Assembly (NCBI GenBank): GCA_002943765.1
Contig: PQWQ01000006.1
Coordinates: 744,001-808,000 of the forward strand
DNA: 64,000 bases
Direction: 5' to 3'
Source: Psoroptes ovis
Lineage: Eukaryota > Arthropoda > Arachnida > Sarcoptiformes > Psoroptidae
Position 1 is the first letter of the stretch. The number at the start of each line of letters is the position of its first letter. The notes under the pieces were generated by a model. That model made no database searches. It worked only from the letters and a program-made list of their open reading frames with translations, and was not told where the DNA came from. Of the stretch, positions 1-11,852 are shown piece after piece. A program made the position numbers and the translations under genes.

Positions 1-1021
1 ATGATGTCACAAATATGTTATTTAAATTTGAATGTAATAAATGGTTAGGCAAAAACATAGATGATGGTTCTATTGAACGTATATTGATTGGTGAACATGT
101 ATCTGGCACAATAATGGATCATCTCAAACGTTCCAATCATTCACGATCATCATCTATTGGTCGTAATTGGTCTTCAGTCACTTCGACAATCAATAATAAT
201 AATAACATTGATGATAATGTTGGCATAAAAGATGATAAATATTCGATTGAAGATCTGCAATCATCATTAGGTGAATCAATCAATCAAATCATGAAGTTAT
301 ATTTCAATGAAAAAAATTATCAGGATCATCAACTGAATAATAACAATACTGATCATCAAAAAATGAAAAATATTAACAAATCCATCAATAATAATTTATA
401 TAATCAGCAAGTAACAAATTCATTGAATAATAGAATTAGTAAAAATTATCATCATCAAAAAAATTGTTTCAATAGTTTGAATATGATAAACCTAATATTT
501 GGGCCAAAAAAATTTTTATGGATAATAACTCAAATATTCTACTACGGTTTCAAAAATCGTCGTTCATTTCGTCGACAAACATTTCTATGGGATTATCTAT
601 TACGAATACAATGTGAATTAAAATTTTCAATGAAAAACAAACTGATAAATGATGATCAATTGTCGATAATTGAATCAGATTTTGTAAAATTAATCGATAA
701 TATTACTAACAATGCCGATACATACGGTAAAGATATGAAATTTCAATTGTTTATATTCATAGCCATCAGGTGAATATATTTTTTTCATATTAAATGATAA
801 TAATTTTGATAATTATACTTTTATTCTTATTTCGTAGAGATCATAAGCTGATACCATCATTTCTGAAATTATTATTACGGCCACAATTAATACAACTATA
901 TTATGAAACGGAATCATTTTTACGTAATCAAGCATTATTGTCATTTTTGATACAAATATTGAATACATTCAATGAAATTGAATTAAAATTGGACAATAAA
1001 AATATTACGAAAAATTTGTGA
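1..1021 (+). CDS. DENN domain-containing protein 5 (Rab6IP1)-like, C-terminal part
   Basis: The gene enters from the left edge; the frame is open from base 3. Two exons are visible: up to 769 and 838-1021, with a 68-nt GT..AG intron (770-837) splitting an Arg codon. The first residues contain a WLGKNIDDGSIERILIGE stretch, which I recognise as the end of the PLAT domain of DENND5/Rab6-interacting protein 1. After an Asn-rich insert comes a region compatible with the second RUN domain (GFKNRRSFRRQTFLWDYL), ending in a helical tail and a TGA stop. In this family the DENN part exchanges nucleotide on Rab GTPases and the RUN-PLAT-RUN part binds Rab6/Rab11 on endosome and Golgi membranes. The DENN domain would lie left of the window. 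The Asn-rich insert between PLAT and RUN is unusual. The family call rests on short motifs; other PLAT/RUN proteins are possible but less likely. Confidence 0.7.
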
Positions 1022-1057
1022 AATAAAATTTTGTTTTTTTCAAGATTTATGAATAAA
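1022..1057 (+). promoter_or_regulatory. Poly(A) signals of the DENND5-like gene
   Basis: AATAAA occurs at 1022-1027, directly after the stop codon, and again at 1052-1057. Either could direct 3' end formation. The next gene is convergent and ends at 1238, so the 3' ends are about 200 nt apart. Confidence 0.5.
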
Positions 1058-1237
1058 TCTTTTTTATTTTTATTCAATTTGTTGTCAAAGCACACTTTGA
1101 TATCAGTATTTATATTTATTATAATTTCTATCATCTATTCAAAGAAAAATATAATTGAAAAAATATTTTTTTTGTTAAAATTATAAACATAATTGAATAC
1201 AAAGATAAATTAGTAAAGCATTAATTTTTGTTTTGGA

Positions 1238-2291
1238 TCACAATTCAAATATCTCTTCTTGGGATTTTTCCAGACGTTTCAACGATGATTTTATTTTTTT
1301 ATTATGACTTGTAGTTTTCACTTTTGGCATCAGATCATAATGTTGATCAAATATATTACGCTCAGAATTATTATTTGTACTATTTCTGATCGTATTGAAT
1401 GATGATGACGATATCCTTGATGGTGTGTTGAATTTGAATATATTATCATTTTCATATTTTTCATTAATATTATTACGTTTATTGAAATTTTCAATTTGAT
1501 TTTTTGTTCGTGCTATTGAGCTATCGATACGTATTAAAAAATCGGCAACACTTTCATCATTTAATTGATTGTTATGACTTGCTGTTGTTATATCACTGGT
1601 GAGGCTGTTGGATTTATTATTTTGTTTAAAATTATCACGTTTATTGTTATGATCATTTAACTGTACATTATCGAAACTTTTGAATGTTGAATTATTATAT
1701 TCTAATATATTTTTATCGATTGAATGGGAATTGGATATTACAGGATGATGATGATCATAATCTCTAATTAATGATTGATCATTCGTTGAATTATGTTGAT
1801 TATTGTTAATATTGTTATTAGCACATGTATGAAGACTAGATGATGATGATTGTGATGATGAAAAATCTGAATGGAATTGAATTTTAGTTTTACTTTCAAT
1901 AGGTATCAATATCGAGAAGCGTGAACGTAGATGGTTATTATCATTTGAGTAGAGTTTATTGAATTTTTTTATATTCTCAATCTGAAAAATATAGAAAATT
2001 TTATTAATTAATCAGAATGTTTACAATTGATTGGACACGCACCTTACAACCATATTTCAATGCTAGACCTTGCAATGTATCGGTCGATTCAATATAATGC
2101 GTTAAAAAACGATAATTATCCTGTTGATTGATACCGGAATTTGTACTACCGTATTTAGTATGAGTTACAATTGAATTTTTTAAAAATTCCGTTTCAGATA
2201 AGTCATTATGATCATAATTGTGATTATTTAAATCGTATGGCTTCATAGTTTTATTTTTCGAATTAGAATTCGACGGATATGGATATGTCAT
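1238..2291 (-). CDS. LysM domain-containing protein (LYSMD1/2-like)
   Basis: Two exons on the minus strand: 2291-2043 and 1981-1238, joined over a 61-nt intron (1982-2042) with GT and TTTCAG ends. The spliced frame gives about 330 residues. A single LysM domain straddles the intron: THYIESTDTLQGLALKYGCK in exon 1, continuing in exon 2 with an ENIKKFNKLYSND core and an ILIPI end. This order is typical of animal LYSMD1/LYSMD2, intracellular proteins of poorly known role. The remaining residues are Asn/Ser/His-rich and much longer than the roughly 220-residue vertebrate proteins, with no further domain visible. The start at 2291 (MTYPYP) was chosen as a compact N-terminus; an in-frame ATG at 2396 would add 35 hydrophobic/Asp-rich residues. 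No transmembrane segment is seen, so LYSMD3/4 is less likely. Confidence 0.8.
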
Positions 2292-3016
2292 TGTATCAAT
2301 AATAATAATAATATTATCATTATTATCAAGATAAAAAGTAGAAGAATCGTGAAATTTGATAAAAAGATAACGATTTGGAGCAAAAATCAGAAGCATATAT
2401 TAACTTATTTTAGAATAGAAAAACAGATGCAGCAATGAATTTGAAAAAAATGAATGTATAATTAACACAAAATCAACAACTCTTTTTTCTTCTCGGCTAA
2501 TAATAAATTGAATATTGATTGCACATAAGACAACCATATGTACCAAATCAAATTTTCCAATACATTTTTTCTCAATCAATTTAATCATCTAATATAGATC
2601 AGTTTAACCATGTTTTGGGATTTTTTTATTCTTATATTCGTATTTTTATCATTTGATTTACGTTGATTAATTTAATCAACTTGATGATATGATAATCTAT
2701 TTTTGATGCTAAAGTGACAAAAAATTTAAATGATTTATTTGATTTTTTGTTCAGATTTGTTTACTGATTACAAAAAAACATAAACAAATGAAAAAAATGA
2801 TTTCATTTTTTCCCGTTCACACCTTGCAAGTAATTGATGCCACGAGAGTTTTTTTTATGAAACCAATTTTATACAAACACGATTATATTGCACGAAAATC
2901 ACATTTAATTACAATCCATTGCGTGAAAATTCCAACAACAATCATCATCTGCATTTTCCTGTTGCAATTTTAATTGTGTTTCTATTACTGATTAATATTG
3001 AATCAATATATAAAAT
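2292..3016. other. Divergent intergenic region between LYSMD-like gene and MetRS
   Basis: About 725 nt of AT-rich DNA lie between two divergent start codons, so both promoters should be here. I see no convincing coding exon. The small ORFs in it are AT-rich and lack recognisable motifs. Confidence 0.6.
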
Positions 3017-5093
3017 ATGTCTGCATCAAACGATTTCACTGAAGAATCATTGAAAGCTGCATGTGAAGAATTTTTTCGCAACGATATTGATTGTTGGAAA
3101 GATATTTCAATTTCAGATCCGCTTAATATACCGATAGATGGTCGAAAAAATACTTTGATAACTAGTGCATTACCATATGTTAATAATGTACCACATTTAG
3201 GCAATATAATTGGCTGTACATTGAGCGGCGATGTATTTGCCCGTTATTGCCGGTTACGCAATGATAATGTATTATACATTTGTGGCACTGATGAATATGG
3301 TACTGCGACAGAAAACAAAGCATTAGAAGAAAAATTAACACCCAGAGAAATTTGTGATAAATATCATAAAATACATGCTGACGTTTATGATTGGTTCAAT
3401 ATCCAATTTGATCGTTTTGGACGAACTTCAACAGAATTACAAACGCAAGTTGTTCAAGATATTTTCAAAAAAGTATATGCCAATGAATATATTATCAAAG
3501 AAGAAATAGAACAATTATTTTGTGAAAAATGTGAGAAATTCTTAGCTGATCGTTTCGTTGAAGGCATATGTCCATTTTGTTCTTATGAAGATGCAAGAGG
3601 TGATCAATGTGATAAATGTGGAAAACTAATCAATGCAATTGAATTAAAGGCACCTCGTTGTAAAACATGTTCATCACCACCGATAATCAAATCTTCAAAA
3701 CATTTATTTATTGATTTGCCTAAGATTCAGCCTAAATTAGAAGAATGGTTGGATCAAACATTGAACAAAGAAAATTATTGGTCTCAAACAGCAAAAGTTA
3801 TTACAAATTCATGGATTAAAGAAGGATTAAAACCTCGCTGTATAACCCGTGATTTGAAATGGGGTATTCCGGTACCACTTGATGGTTATAATGACAAAGT
3901 ATTTTATGTTTGGTTCGATGCTCCGATCGGTTATATATCGATTACTGCTTCATTGTGTCCGCAATGGGAAAAATGGTGGAAAAATCCAGAACATGTTGAA
4001 GCATATAATTTCCTGGCAAAAGATAATGTTACATTTCACGCAATCATATTTCCAAGTACATTATTAGCGACACATGAAAAATGGACTATGGTTTCACATA
4101 TACCCGCTGTTGAATATCTAAACTATGAAGATAGTAAATTTTCTAAAAGTCGTGGTATTGGCGTATTCGGTGATTCTGTGCGAGAAACAGGAATTCCATC
4201 TGATATTTGGCGATTTTATCTTTTGTATATTCGACCAGAAAATCAAGATACAACATTTTGTTGGAATGATTTGATGGCAAAAAATAATACCGAATTATTG
4301 AATAATTTAGGAAATTTTTTGAATCGTGTTCTAACATTTTTATCGAAAAATTTCAACTCAAATATTGGTGAAATCAAATTGAATGACGACGATAAAAAAT
4401 TATTGATCCAATTAAATGAAGAATTAGAAGCATACATAGAGTCAATGAATAAAGTAAGATTAAGAGATGGAATAAAAATAATATTGAATATTAGTCGAAT
4501 CGGAAATCAATATATGCAAGCTGAAAAACCATGGGCATTGGTCAAAAATCCTGAAACGATTCAGCGTGCACATAGTGTTTTAAGTTTAGGTGCGAATATT
4601 TGTGTATTATTATCGATATTGATTCAACCATTCATGCCAGTTACATCGGATCAATTGCAGAAACAAATAAACTTCAAATGTAATCTTTTACCAAGTAATC
4701 ATAAATTTGTTTGTCTACTTAAAAATGGTCATAAAATTGGAAAGGTTTGTTTACTACAATTAAGTTATTTTTATGATTTTCTCTATATTTTGATTTTAAC
4801 CATCACAGCCTTCACCATTATTTAAAAAACTTGAACAAAATGAAATGGATATGTTCCGTAAAAAATTTGCTGGTACTACAACAAATGATGATAATCAAAA
4901 AACTATCAATGAAAATGAATTGGAAAAAATGTTAGAAAATTTAAAACTAAAATCTCCAGAAGAAATTGATCAAATGATCAAAGAACAAGGTGATAAAATA
5001 AGAAAATTGAAAGCTGATAAAGTTGACAAGAAATTAATCGATAGTGAAGTGAAAATTCTATTAAAATTAAAGTCAATGATAGGAAAAAAATGA
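3017..5093 (+). CDS. MARS1: Methionyl-tRNA synthetase, cytosolic
   Basis: Exons 3017-4744 and 4809-5093, with a 64-nt intron; the product is 670 residues. It charges tRNA-Met with methionine in the cytosol. The class I signature HLGN sits at residues 60-63 and the KMSKS equivalent KFSKS at 374-378. A connective insert carries four Cys pairs (CEKC, CPFC, CDKC, CKTC) typical of zinc-binding MetRS. The helical anticodon-binding domain contains EKPWALVK. The last ~50 residues (IDQMIKEQGDKIRKLKADK.. to the end) form a WHEP domain, as in animal cytosolic MetRS. Unlike the ~900-residue human enzyme it has no N-terminal GST-like domain and begins only about 45 residues before the catalytic core. Without splicing, the long exon would read into the intron and add an AT-rich tail before a stop. 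Identity is secure. Confidence 0.97.
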
Positions 5094-6219
5094 AAATTAA
5101 TAATTTGTGACCAAAACAAAAAAATTTTAAAAATTGTTATAATTATTTATTTATGCCCAAGATGGCAAAATATTAGTCAAAAAGACTCATTTTTAATTCG
5201 AGAGATGGCACTATGATCATAGTAATTTATTAAATTTTTTTTCACATTGAAATTTCAACACTTCAACAAAGAGAATTATGATCCTGCACAGTGGTGGTGG
5301 TGGTAGTGGTGGTTATGGTGCATGGTGACGGCCATATTTTGTTTGAACAAAGCAAAAATTTGGGAGTGGTGTTTTTTTTTTTAATTTCAAATTGATTTCT
5401 GAACCACTACTTCTTTCATTATCGAATAACAAATAATGCAATAATAACAATAAACAAAACAAAATGGAAAAAATGCTGTTTTTTAAGAATTAATCAAAGC
5501 AAAGAAATGTGTGTATGAAAAACGAGTGTACGAATGAGTGAAAGAATAAAAGAAAAATGAGCCAAAGATCTTCAATTTTTTTTGTTTTCATTTTTTAAAA
5601 ATAATATTTTTTGTATTTATATTCTCTTTGCTATGTTTTTGATGTAATTTTTTTGGATTTTTTTTTCTTTTGATTAAGATTAATTTTTCAACATAATAAG
5701 AATAAATTTAATTCATTTGAAACATAGAAATAAAATCAAATGAAAAAATGATTAAAAAAAATCAAAATTATTATAATGGAATCATTAAATTATAAAAATT
5801 TTTAATTTTTTTTTCGAAAAAAATTATCCAAATATTCCAATATTAAATTATAAATGATAAATTTTATGTTTTTAATTTTCATTGTTAAAAATTCAATCGA
5901 CAAATTACTAAAAATAATAAACGACCAACGACAGCAACAACAACAACAATAGTGTTGTGTGCGTGCAAAAGTCCGCACCACACGGACAGACTTGTGCCCA
6001 TCGGCACGGTGTGGCATTGCTGTTGTTGTGTATGTGTGTGTGTTTTGATTATTTGTTTTTGTTTGTAATTGTTTATGTGTGTGTGTATGTTGTTTGCATG
6101 TCTGTCTGTCTGTGTGTACGGGCGCGATTTTTCATTCATTCATCATATTTCATAATCTTATGAATCATCTGTAAATATTTTCCATCCTCATCTGATTTAT
6201 TAATCTAAAGAGATAAAAA
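5094..6219. other. Intergenic region between MetRS and enhancer of polycomb
   Basis: Non-coding, AT-rich, with G/T-rich and C/A-rich patches (for example the GTGGTGG run near 5291-5310 and GT-rich DNA at 6020-6115). The short ORFs here are products of these repeats. A CTCF-like core AGATGGCACT lies at 5203-5212. The promoter of the next gene should be in the right half. Confidence 0.6.
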
Positions 6220-9200
6220 ATGTCGCAAAATATAAATAAACAGCTTTCATTTCGACCGCGTAACATCGATCACCTCAAACCTATGCAGGTTTTGAGAACC
6301 GAAGATGTACCAGATTTGAATAATTTAGCGACAACAATCAATCGAACGGTACCACAGATGCCTACCGGCATGGAAAAAGATGAAGAATCTGTATGTATTC
6401 ATTTCAATGTTCATGAATATATTTTTATTTTGAAAAATTTTTTTCATCACAAATTGAAAGGAACATCATCTGCAAAGGGCTATTTCAGCACAGCAAGCTT
6501 ATGGAAGAGCGGTCGATCATGTGATACCAACACCAGAAGTTTTCCCAGTCGATGAGAAATCATATGATGAATTATATCCACCTACCTATAAAATACCTAA
6601 ACAATTAATACATGTTCAATTGCCATCATTTGAACAAGATTATCCTGAATATGATCTCGATTCTGATGATGAGACATGGTTATCGACAACAAATTTGTTC
6701 ACATTGCAACAAATAAAATTTGAAGAAATGATCGATTGTTTAGAAAGGAATTCCGGTGTTCAGAAAGTGATCGAATTGAATGAAGCAAAATCGTTATTAC
6801 GTGGTGTTGATGAATCGTTACAAATAGCTGTTTACGATTATTGGTTAACTAAAAAATTAAAGTACGGTAAATCATTGATACCTACAGTTAAAACTGAAAA
6901 ACGTGATGGAACATCTGGGAACAATCCTTATATTGCGTTCAGAAGAAGAACGGAGAAAATGCAAACAAGAAAGAATCGAAAAAATGATGAATATTCATAT
7001 GAAAAAATGTTGAAATTGAAAAAAGATTTTCTTTGTGTCCGGTATGAACTTATTTTAAACGATTTTTATTGTATTTGATTTTTTTAAAATTTTCTTTCAG
7101 TGATCTGATGGCAATGATAAAAGAACGTGAGCACACTAAATGTGAAATTGTTAAGAATGATTTCCTAATTTTTAAAACGAGGTAATTTTTGTTTTTCAAG
7201 AATTTTTACGTTATTAAATTTTTGATTTCGTTTGAAAATTTTAAGGTATCAATTGAAAGATTTCAATTCACAAATTTACAATGAATTGATGAGTTCAAGA
7301 TTGACGAAAGATGTTATTAGTCGAACATCTAAACAAAAGGTTTTTCTAATTTATTGATTTATCTATTTTCTCTTATTTTTGATGATTATTTTTCAAATTA
7401 ATAGGGTGAAGAAACGAGTGTCAGAAAGAAGCGTACTAAGCGAACTAAAAATGATATTTTATCAACTCGAACTATGAATGAATTAATTACGCCAGCTAAT
7501 AGTGGTGAATGTTGTTATACATCAGAAGATGAAAATTCTAGTGATTTGATGTACCAAAGTAGTCATGTAAATAATGATCAAGATGATGCTGATAATCCAG
7601 ATGGATTGTTTGCATTCAAAAGGAAAAAAGGTTGTCATTATCATGCAGCACTAGATCATCCTTCCAGCTGGCCATGGGAATCAATCAAAGATGGTGGTAC
7701 TGCTGATGAACGTTATGGTTATCATTATACTTCATTATCGTGTCCAGCATATTCGGTCAGTTTAACAAGGAGAAGGATTGGTCGTGGGGGAAGGTGAGAG
7801 TCATTTTTAAATTTCTCATCAACTTTTTCTTTAATATGCTTAATATTTTTTTACAAGAATTCATTTCGATAGATTGAAAACGCCCATCGATTTTGATGAT
7901 GAAGACGACGGTGAAAGGTATTTTTTTGTTACACAATAAATTTTCACTGTATATTTACATATTTTTTCCAATATTTCACAGAATTATTTATAAACCACTA
8001 CCTGTAAATACTGATATAGAACCAAACGAAACAGTAGAATTCAATTCGAAATATTTCGACGAAAATTATTCATCATTTTTAAATAATCATCTAAAATATA
8101 ATGATGATGCCTCATCATTAGAAAGAAAATTATACCTATATAATGAACATGATTTAATTAATTTCATTGAAGAAAATCATCGGCAATCAAGCAACGATTA
8201 TCTGAATAAAAGGTTCAATTCATTAAGGCATCATAAAAGGTTAAAATATATAAAACCAACAAATGGAAAAATCAAGCCAAACATTAATCATAAAAATAAT
8301 CAGCAGACGTCTTTTGTGTGTTCAATAAAAATTGATTTAACGAATTCTTTGTTGAACAATGCAGATGATGGTCTTTCCGATTCTGCATCCACTCTTCCAA
8401 CGCGTTCATCATCAATAGATAATAATGATTCTAACGTGAAAAAATTCATTGAACATCAGGGAATCAAAGATTTTGGCGATAAAAAATTATTTGATACAAT
8501 CAAAACCACATCAGATGTTAATGATGAGAGTATTGATGGATTTATCAATGATGATAGTAGTGGAAAAGTTCAATTAGATAAGCAAAATATTGACAGAAAT
8601 TCAAATGGTGCTAATAATTTATCATCATCTTCATTGTCAACATTCTATGATTCAAATAATAAAAGTGATATATTTGCTAGTAATAAATTAATGTCATTAA
8701 ATAACGATTCATCCTCTAAATCGATTGCCACGGACGATACCAGCACAAATTCAATCATGAAATTTGATTGTCAATCCGCAAAAACATCTGCGATAGAATT
8801 TCAGCAGCAGCAAACAATTTCATCATCAATATTATCATCATCCTCATCATGTAAATTGAAATTAGCATGAATTATTTTTCCAATTATTGATGCAATTTAA
8901 AGCCATTGCTGATCTCTATCTCCTTAAATTTGTTAGGATAGTTTTAGTGTTTTTTCTTGTATCAATCATAAGTTCTTCAGGTTTTTCTAGTATACAAACC
9001 ATGAACCGTTTTGCGATCTCGGATCACTTTAGTTCTATTCCATTATATCAATCATAATCTTTTTCTATTTGGATTTGCAATTTTCATTTTATGATCCATA
9101 GCATTAGATGCTTTATTAATCAATTTTTAATGAGTCTTAGTCTCTATTCTAAGATTTATTCACTATAAATAATAAATTTGCAGAACTTTTTCATGCTTTT

Positions 9201-9553
9201 ATTGCATTTATGTTACTGTGAATGTCGAAAACATATTCTTGTTTACTGTGAAAGTCGTAAATGGAATAAAGATGAGACACAATGTTACTCACATGCACTT
9301 ATAAAAATACATTGAATTAATTGATGAACATTTTTAAGTATTTCATGTTTCTATCGACATTCTCTGGTGCATGACGACCTTTTTTTTATTTACCACTTTC
9401 ACAGTAAGATATGTAAACAAAAAATTGTCAAAAAACTAAAAGTTATCTTTACTTCTCATAACAGCATCAAATGTATTGAATCAAAGTGGCGGTTCGTCAG
9501 TGGCAGCTGCTACCGCAATAAATAATATTCATCACTCAAATGATGTTACTTGA
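6220..9553 (+). CDS. E(Pc): Enhancer of polycomb homolog (EPC1/2), NuA4/TIP60 complex subunit
   Basis: Eight exons: 6220-6390, 6461-7041, 7101-7181, 7246-7339, 7405-7793, 7858-7917, 7982-8850 and 9465-9553. All junctions are GT..AG and the total (2334 nt, 777 residues) stays in frame. The family is a scaffold of the NuA4/TIP60 histone acetyltransferase complex, bridging Tip60 and the ING subunit. The EPcA domain is clear: LSFRPRNID near the start, VPQMPTGMEK, YDLDSDDE, QFEEMIDCLE-like text, VKTEKRDG and YIAFRRRTEKMQTRKNRKND. A second conserved block (NPDGLFAFKRKKGC.., WPWES, RRRIGRGGR) follows in exon 5. The rest is Asn/Ser-rich. If the last intron is retained, exon 7 ends at a TGA (8868-8870), giving a 754-residue form without the Ala/Asn-rich final exon. 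The final exon is inferred from frame and splice sites, not homology. Confidence 0.93.
9213..9407. repeat. Inverted/direct copies of TTACTGTGAAAGT in the last E(Pc) intron
   Basis: A 20-nt sequence TTACTGTGAAAGTCGTAAAT (9243-9262) has an inverted partner at 9388-9407 matching 19 of 20 bases. A weaker direct copy starts at 9213. Together they look like the ends of a small, decayed foldback or MITE-like element inserted in the intron. No target duplication is obvious. Confidence 0.4.
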
Positions 9554-10303
9554 AGCCATTTATTTGTAAATATATTAACATTCCAAATATCACTTTATAA
9601 AGGGTAAAAAGGGATTTATTGAGAAAAATGGAAACCAAAGAAAAACAAAATTTATCCAAAAACATGGAAATGGATCAATATATATAAATATTCGGTAATA
9701 ATCGTCGTCTATCATCATTTTTTATTGATTATTGATTTGATATATGGAAAAAAATTCAAAATATTATCATTCAAGAATTTATTTTATACCATTTTTTTCG
9801 TTCATTTAATTTACTTGTGATATTCATTGTCTTTTTAGTAGTGTTTTTCTCATTTCTCAAAAACAAAAAGCCATTACAAAACAAATCCTAAAAATCTCAA
9901 CCTATTGTAAATCGATTGTTTCAAAATTAAACAAATTTCATTTCGATTGAAATTCGTTTCCCCTTTTTAATTAATAATCATAATCATCGAGTACATGAAT
10001 TATCCTAAATTATGGAAATTTTAAAATTTTCCAATTCTCGCTATCGTTGTGTTATATTATTATTGTCATTTATTTGTGTAATTATTAAAAATAATGTATA
10101 AATATAATTAAAATTTGATAAATTAACTTTTGTTTTTTGAAAATCGGTTTTTCATTTGGAACGCGCGCGAATTATTTTTTTATTCGTTTCTATTTACACA
10201 CAGTCGGTCCCTTTTTTTCATTCTATTATGATCTATACATGAAGAAAAACTTGTTGAATTCATTCCTCTTTGTTTGAGATTTTGAATTTTTCATGATTAT
10301 AAA
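9554..10303. other. Intergenic region between E(Pc) and CDK4/6
   Basis: About 750 nt of AT-rich DNA with no coding exon that I can support. It should hold the 3' UTR of E(Pc) and the promoter of the downstream kinase, including a short GC-rich island (ACGCGCGCGAA at 10161-10171). Confidence 0.55.
10165..10172 (+). promoter_or_regulatory. E2F-like site upstream of CDK4/6
   Basis: GCGCGAAT matches 7 of 8 positions of the inverted E2F consensus (GCGSSAAA), 132 nt upstream of the ATG. It lies in one of the few CG-rich spots of this AT-rich region. E2F control of cell-cycle genes is established; its use here is inference. Confidence 0.35.
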
Positions 10304-11586
10304 ATGGCTGAGAATGATGAAAATAATGGAATCAAATTGAGGCAAAGTATTGGTGATAAAATTAATTTCAATATCGACAATAATAATTCAAATAATACTA
10401 ATAATGCTGCTAATCTAAATGTATTTATTATTTTATTAATCAATAATTTTTGCTTTAAATAATAGAATCTTTCTATTCCTATCGCTTAACAATAGCATAA
10501 TAATTCGAAAGATTATGTTAAAAATAAGTATGAAGAAATAGCATTAATCGGGTCTGGTGCATATGGTACTGTTTATAAAGCAACTGATCGCCATAATGAA
10601 GGACAATTTGTGGCGCTGAAAAAAATTCGTATACCTATGACCGAAATCGGTGTGCCAGTGAGCATTTTACGCGAAATTTCTGTACTTAAACAGCTTCAAA
10701 CATTTGATCATCCAAATGTTGTCAAGTAAGCTAATTATTAGAGATGTCATCAAAATATAATTTGTTCTTTTCGACAGACTGTTGGACATTTGTCATGGTC
10801 GTACTTTTGAATTGGAAAGACAATTCATTTTGTTTTTGGTTTTCGAGCACATAGAACAAGATTTATCATCATATCTCCATAAATGCCCAGCTCCTGGTCT
10901 CAGTTTGGACAAAATCAAAGTAAGAGATCTAATTTTTGATTGAGATAAAAAATCAATTTTTTTAATTCTACAGGATTTGATGTTTCAAATATTGACTGGT
11001 GTTGATTTTCTTCATTCGAATCGAATAGTTCATCGTGATTTAAAACCTGCCAATATTTTGATCACAAATCGTGGTCAAGTCAAAATTGCTGATTTCGGTT
11101 TAGCAAGAATCTATCAACAAGCACAAAAATTTACATCAGTTGTTGTTACATTGTGGTATCGTGCACCAGAAGTCTTATTAAATTCAAGTTATAGTACTTC
11201 AGTCGACATTTGGAGTTGTGGATGTATATTTGCAGAGCTTTATAATAAAAAACCATTATTTTGTGGACAATCAGAAAATGATCAATTGTACAAAATTTTC
11301 GATTTGATTGGTGCACCTGATCCAAAAGAATGGCCAAATGATTCATTAATACCATGGAATAATTTTTCAAATTTCAAACGACAAAACCTTGATAATATCA
11401 TTAAAGATGTTTGTGCGGATGGCAAAGATATGTTCAGGGTAATTCTTTAATTATTAAATTATATTATCATTAAATACATGTTTTGTTTTTGTCTCAAAGG
11501 AAATGTTAATTTTCAATCCATCGAAACGTATAGGCGCCCGACAAGCATTGAATCATGATTACTTTAAAGAATTGAGGATACCATAA
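10304..11586 (+). CDS. Cdk4: Cyclin-dependent kinase 4/6
   Basis: Five exons: 10304-10420, 10496-10725, 10778-10919, 10974-11438 and 11500-11586, giving 346 residues. The family pairs with cyclin D and phosphorylates retinoblastoma protein to start S phase. The first 39 residues are an Asn-rich extension not found in vertebrate CDK4/6. The kinase shows the glycine loop IGSGAYGTV (57-65), VALK lysine 81, a cyclin-binding helix PVSILRE (93-99; PISTVRE in CDK4), HRDLKPAN (183-190), DFGLARI (203-209) and a T-loop threonine at 217 within KFTSVVVTLWYRAPE. FEHIEQDL and PLFCGQSE.DQL also match CDK4/6 rather than CDK1/2. All catalytic residues are present. CDK4 and CDK6 cannot be told apart in invertebrates, which usually have one gene. 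Confidence 0.95.
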
Positions 11587-11744
11587 TTCTTTTTGTGTCT
11601 TACAGAAATTTCGAATAACAAACGAAAAAAAAGTAGACAAATAGTTTTTAATGCCAAATCAATCATTTTTATCATCAATTATTTTTTTCAATCATTTAAA
11701 ATTTAATTTTAAATTTACAAAAATCTTTAAAATTTTCAATTTGA

Positions 11745-11750
11745 AATAAA
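11745..11750 (+). promoter_or_regulatory. Poly(A) signal of CDK4/6
   Basis: AATAAA 159 nt after the CDK4/6 stop and about 100 nt before the VPS16 start codon. The two genes are tandem with only a 266-nt gap, so the VPS16 promoter must overlap the end of the CDK transcript. Confidence 0.45.
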
Positions 11751-11852
11751 AAATTTCCGAAAAATTTTCTCAAATCTCTTTTTTAGTTTGTTTATTAATG
11801 AAAACTTTCTCGTTGTCATAAATCGGCCCATATTTTTTTGAATTTTAAAATT

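Noticed and set aside
5802..6163. ORFs on both strands with Cys/Val/His-rich products
   Set aside because: They translate GT/CA-rich simple sequence; no motif, and they overlap on opposite strands.
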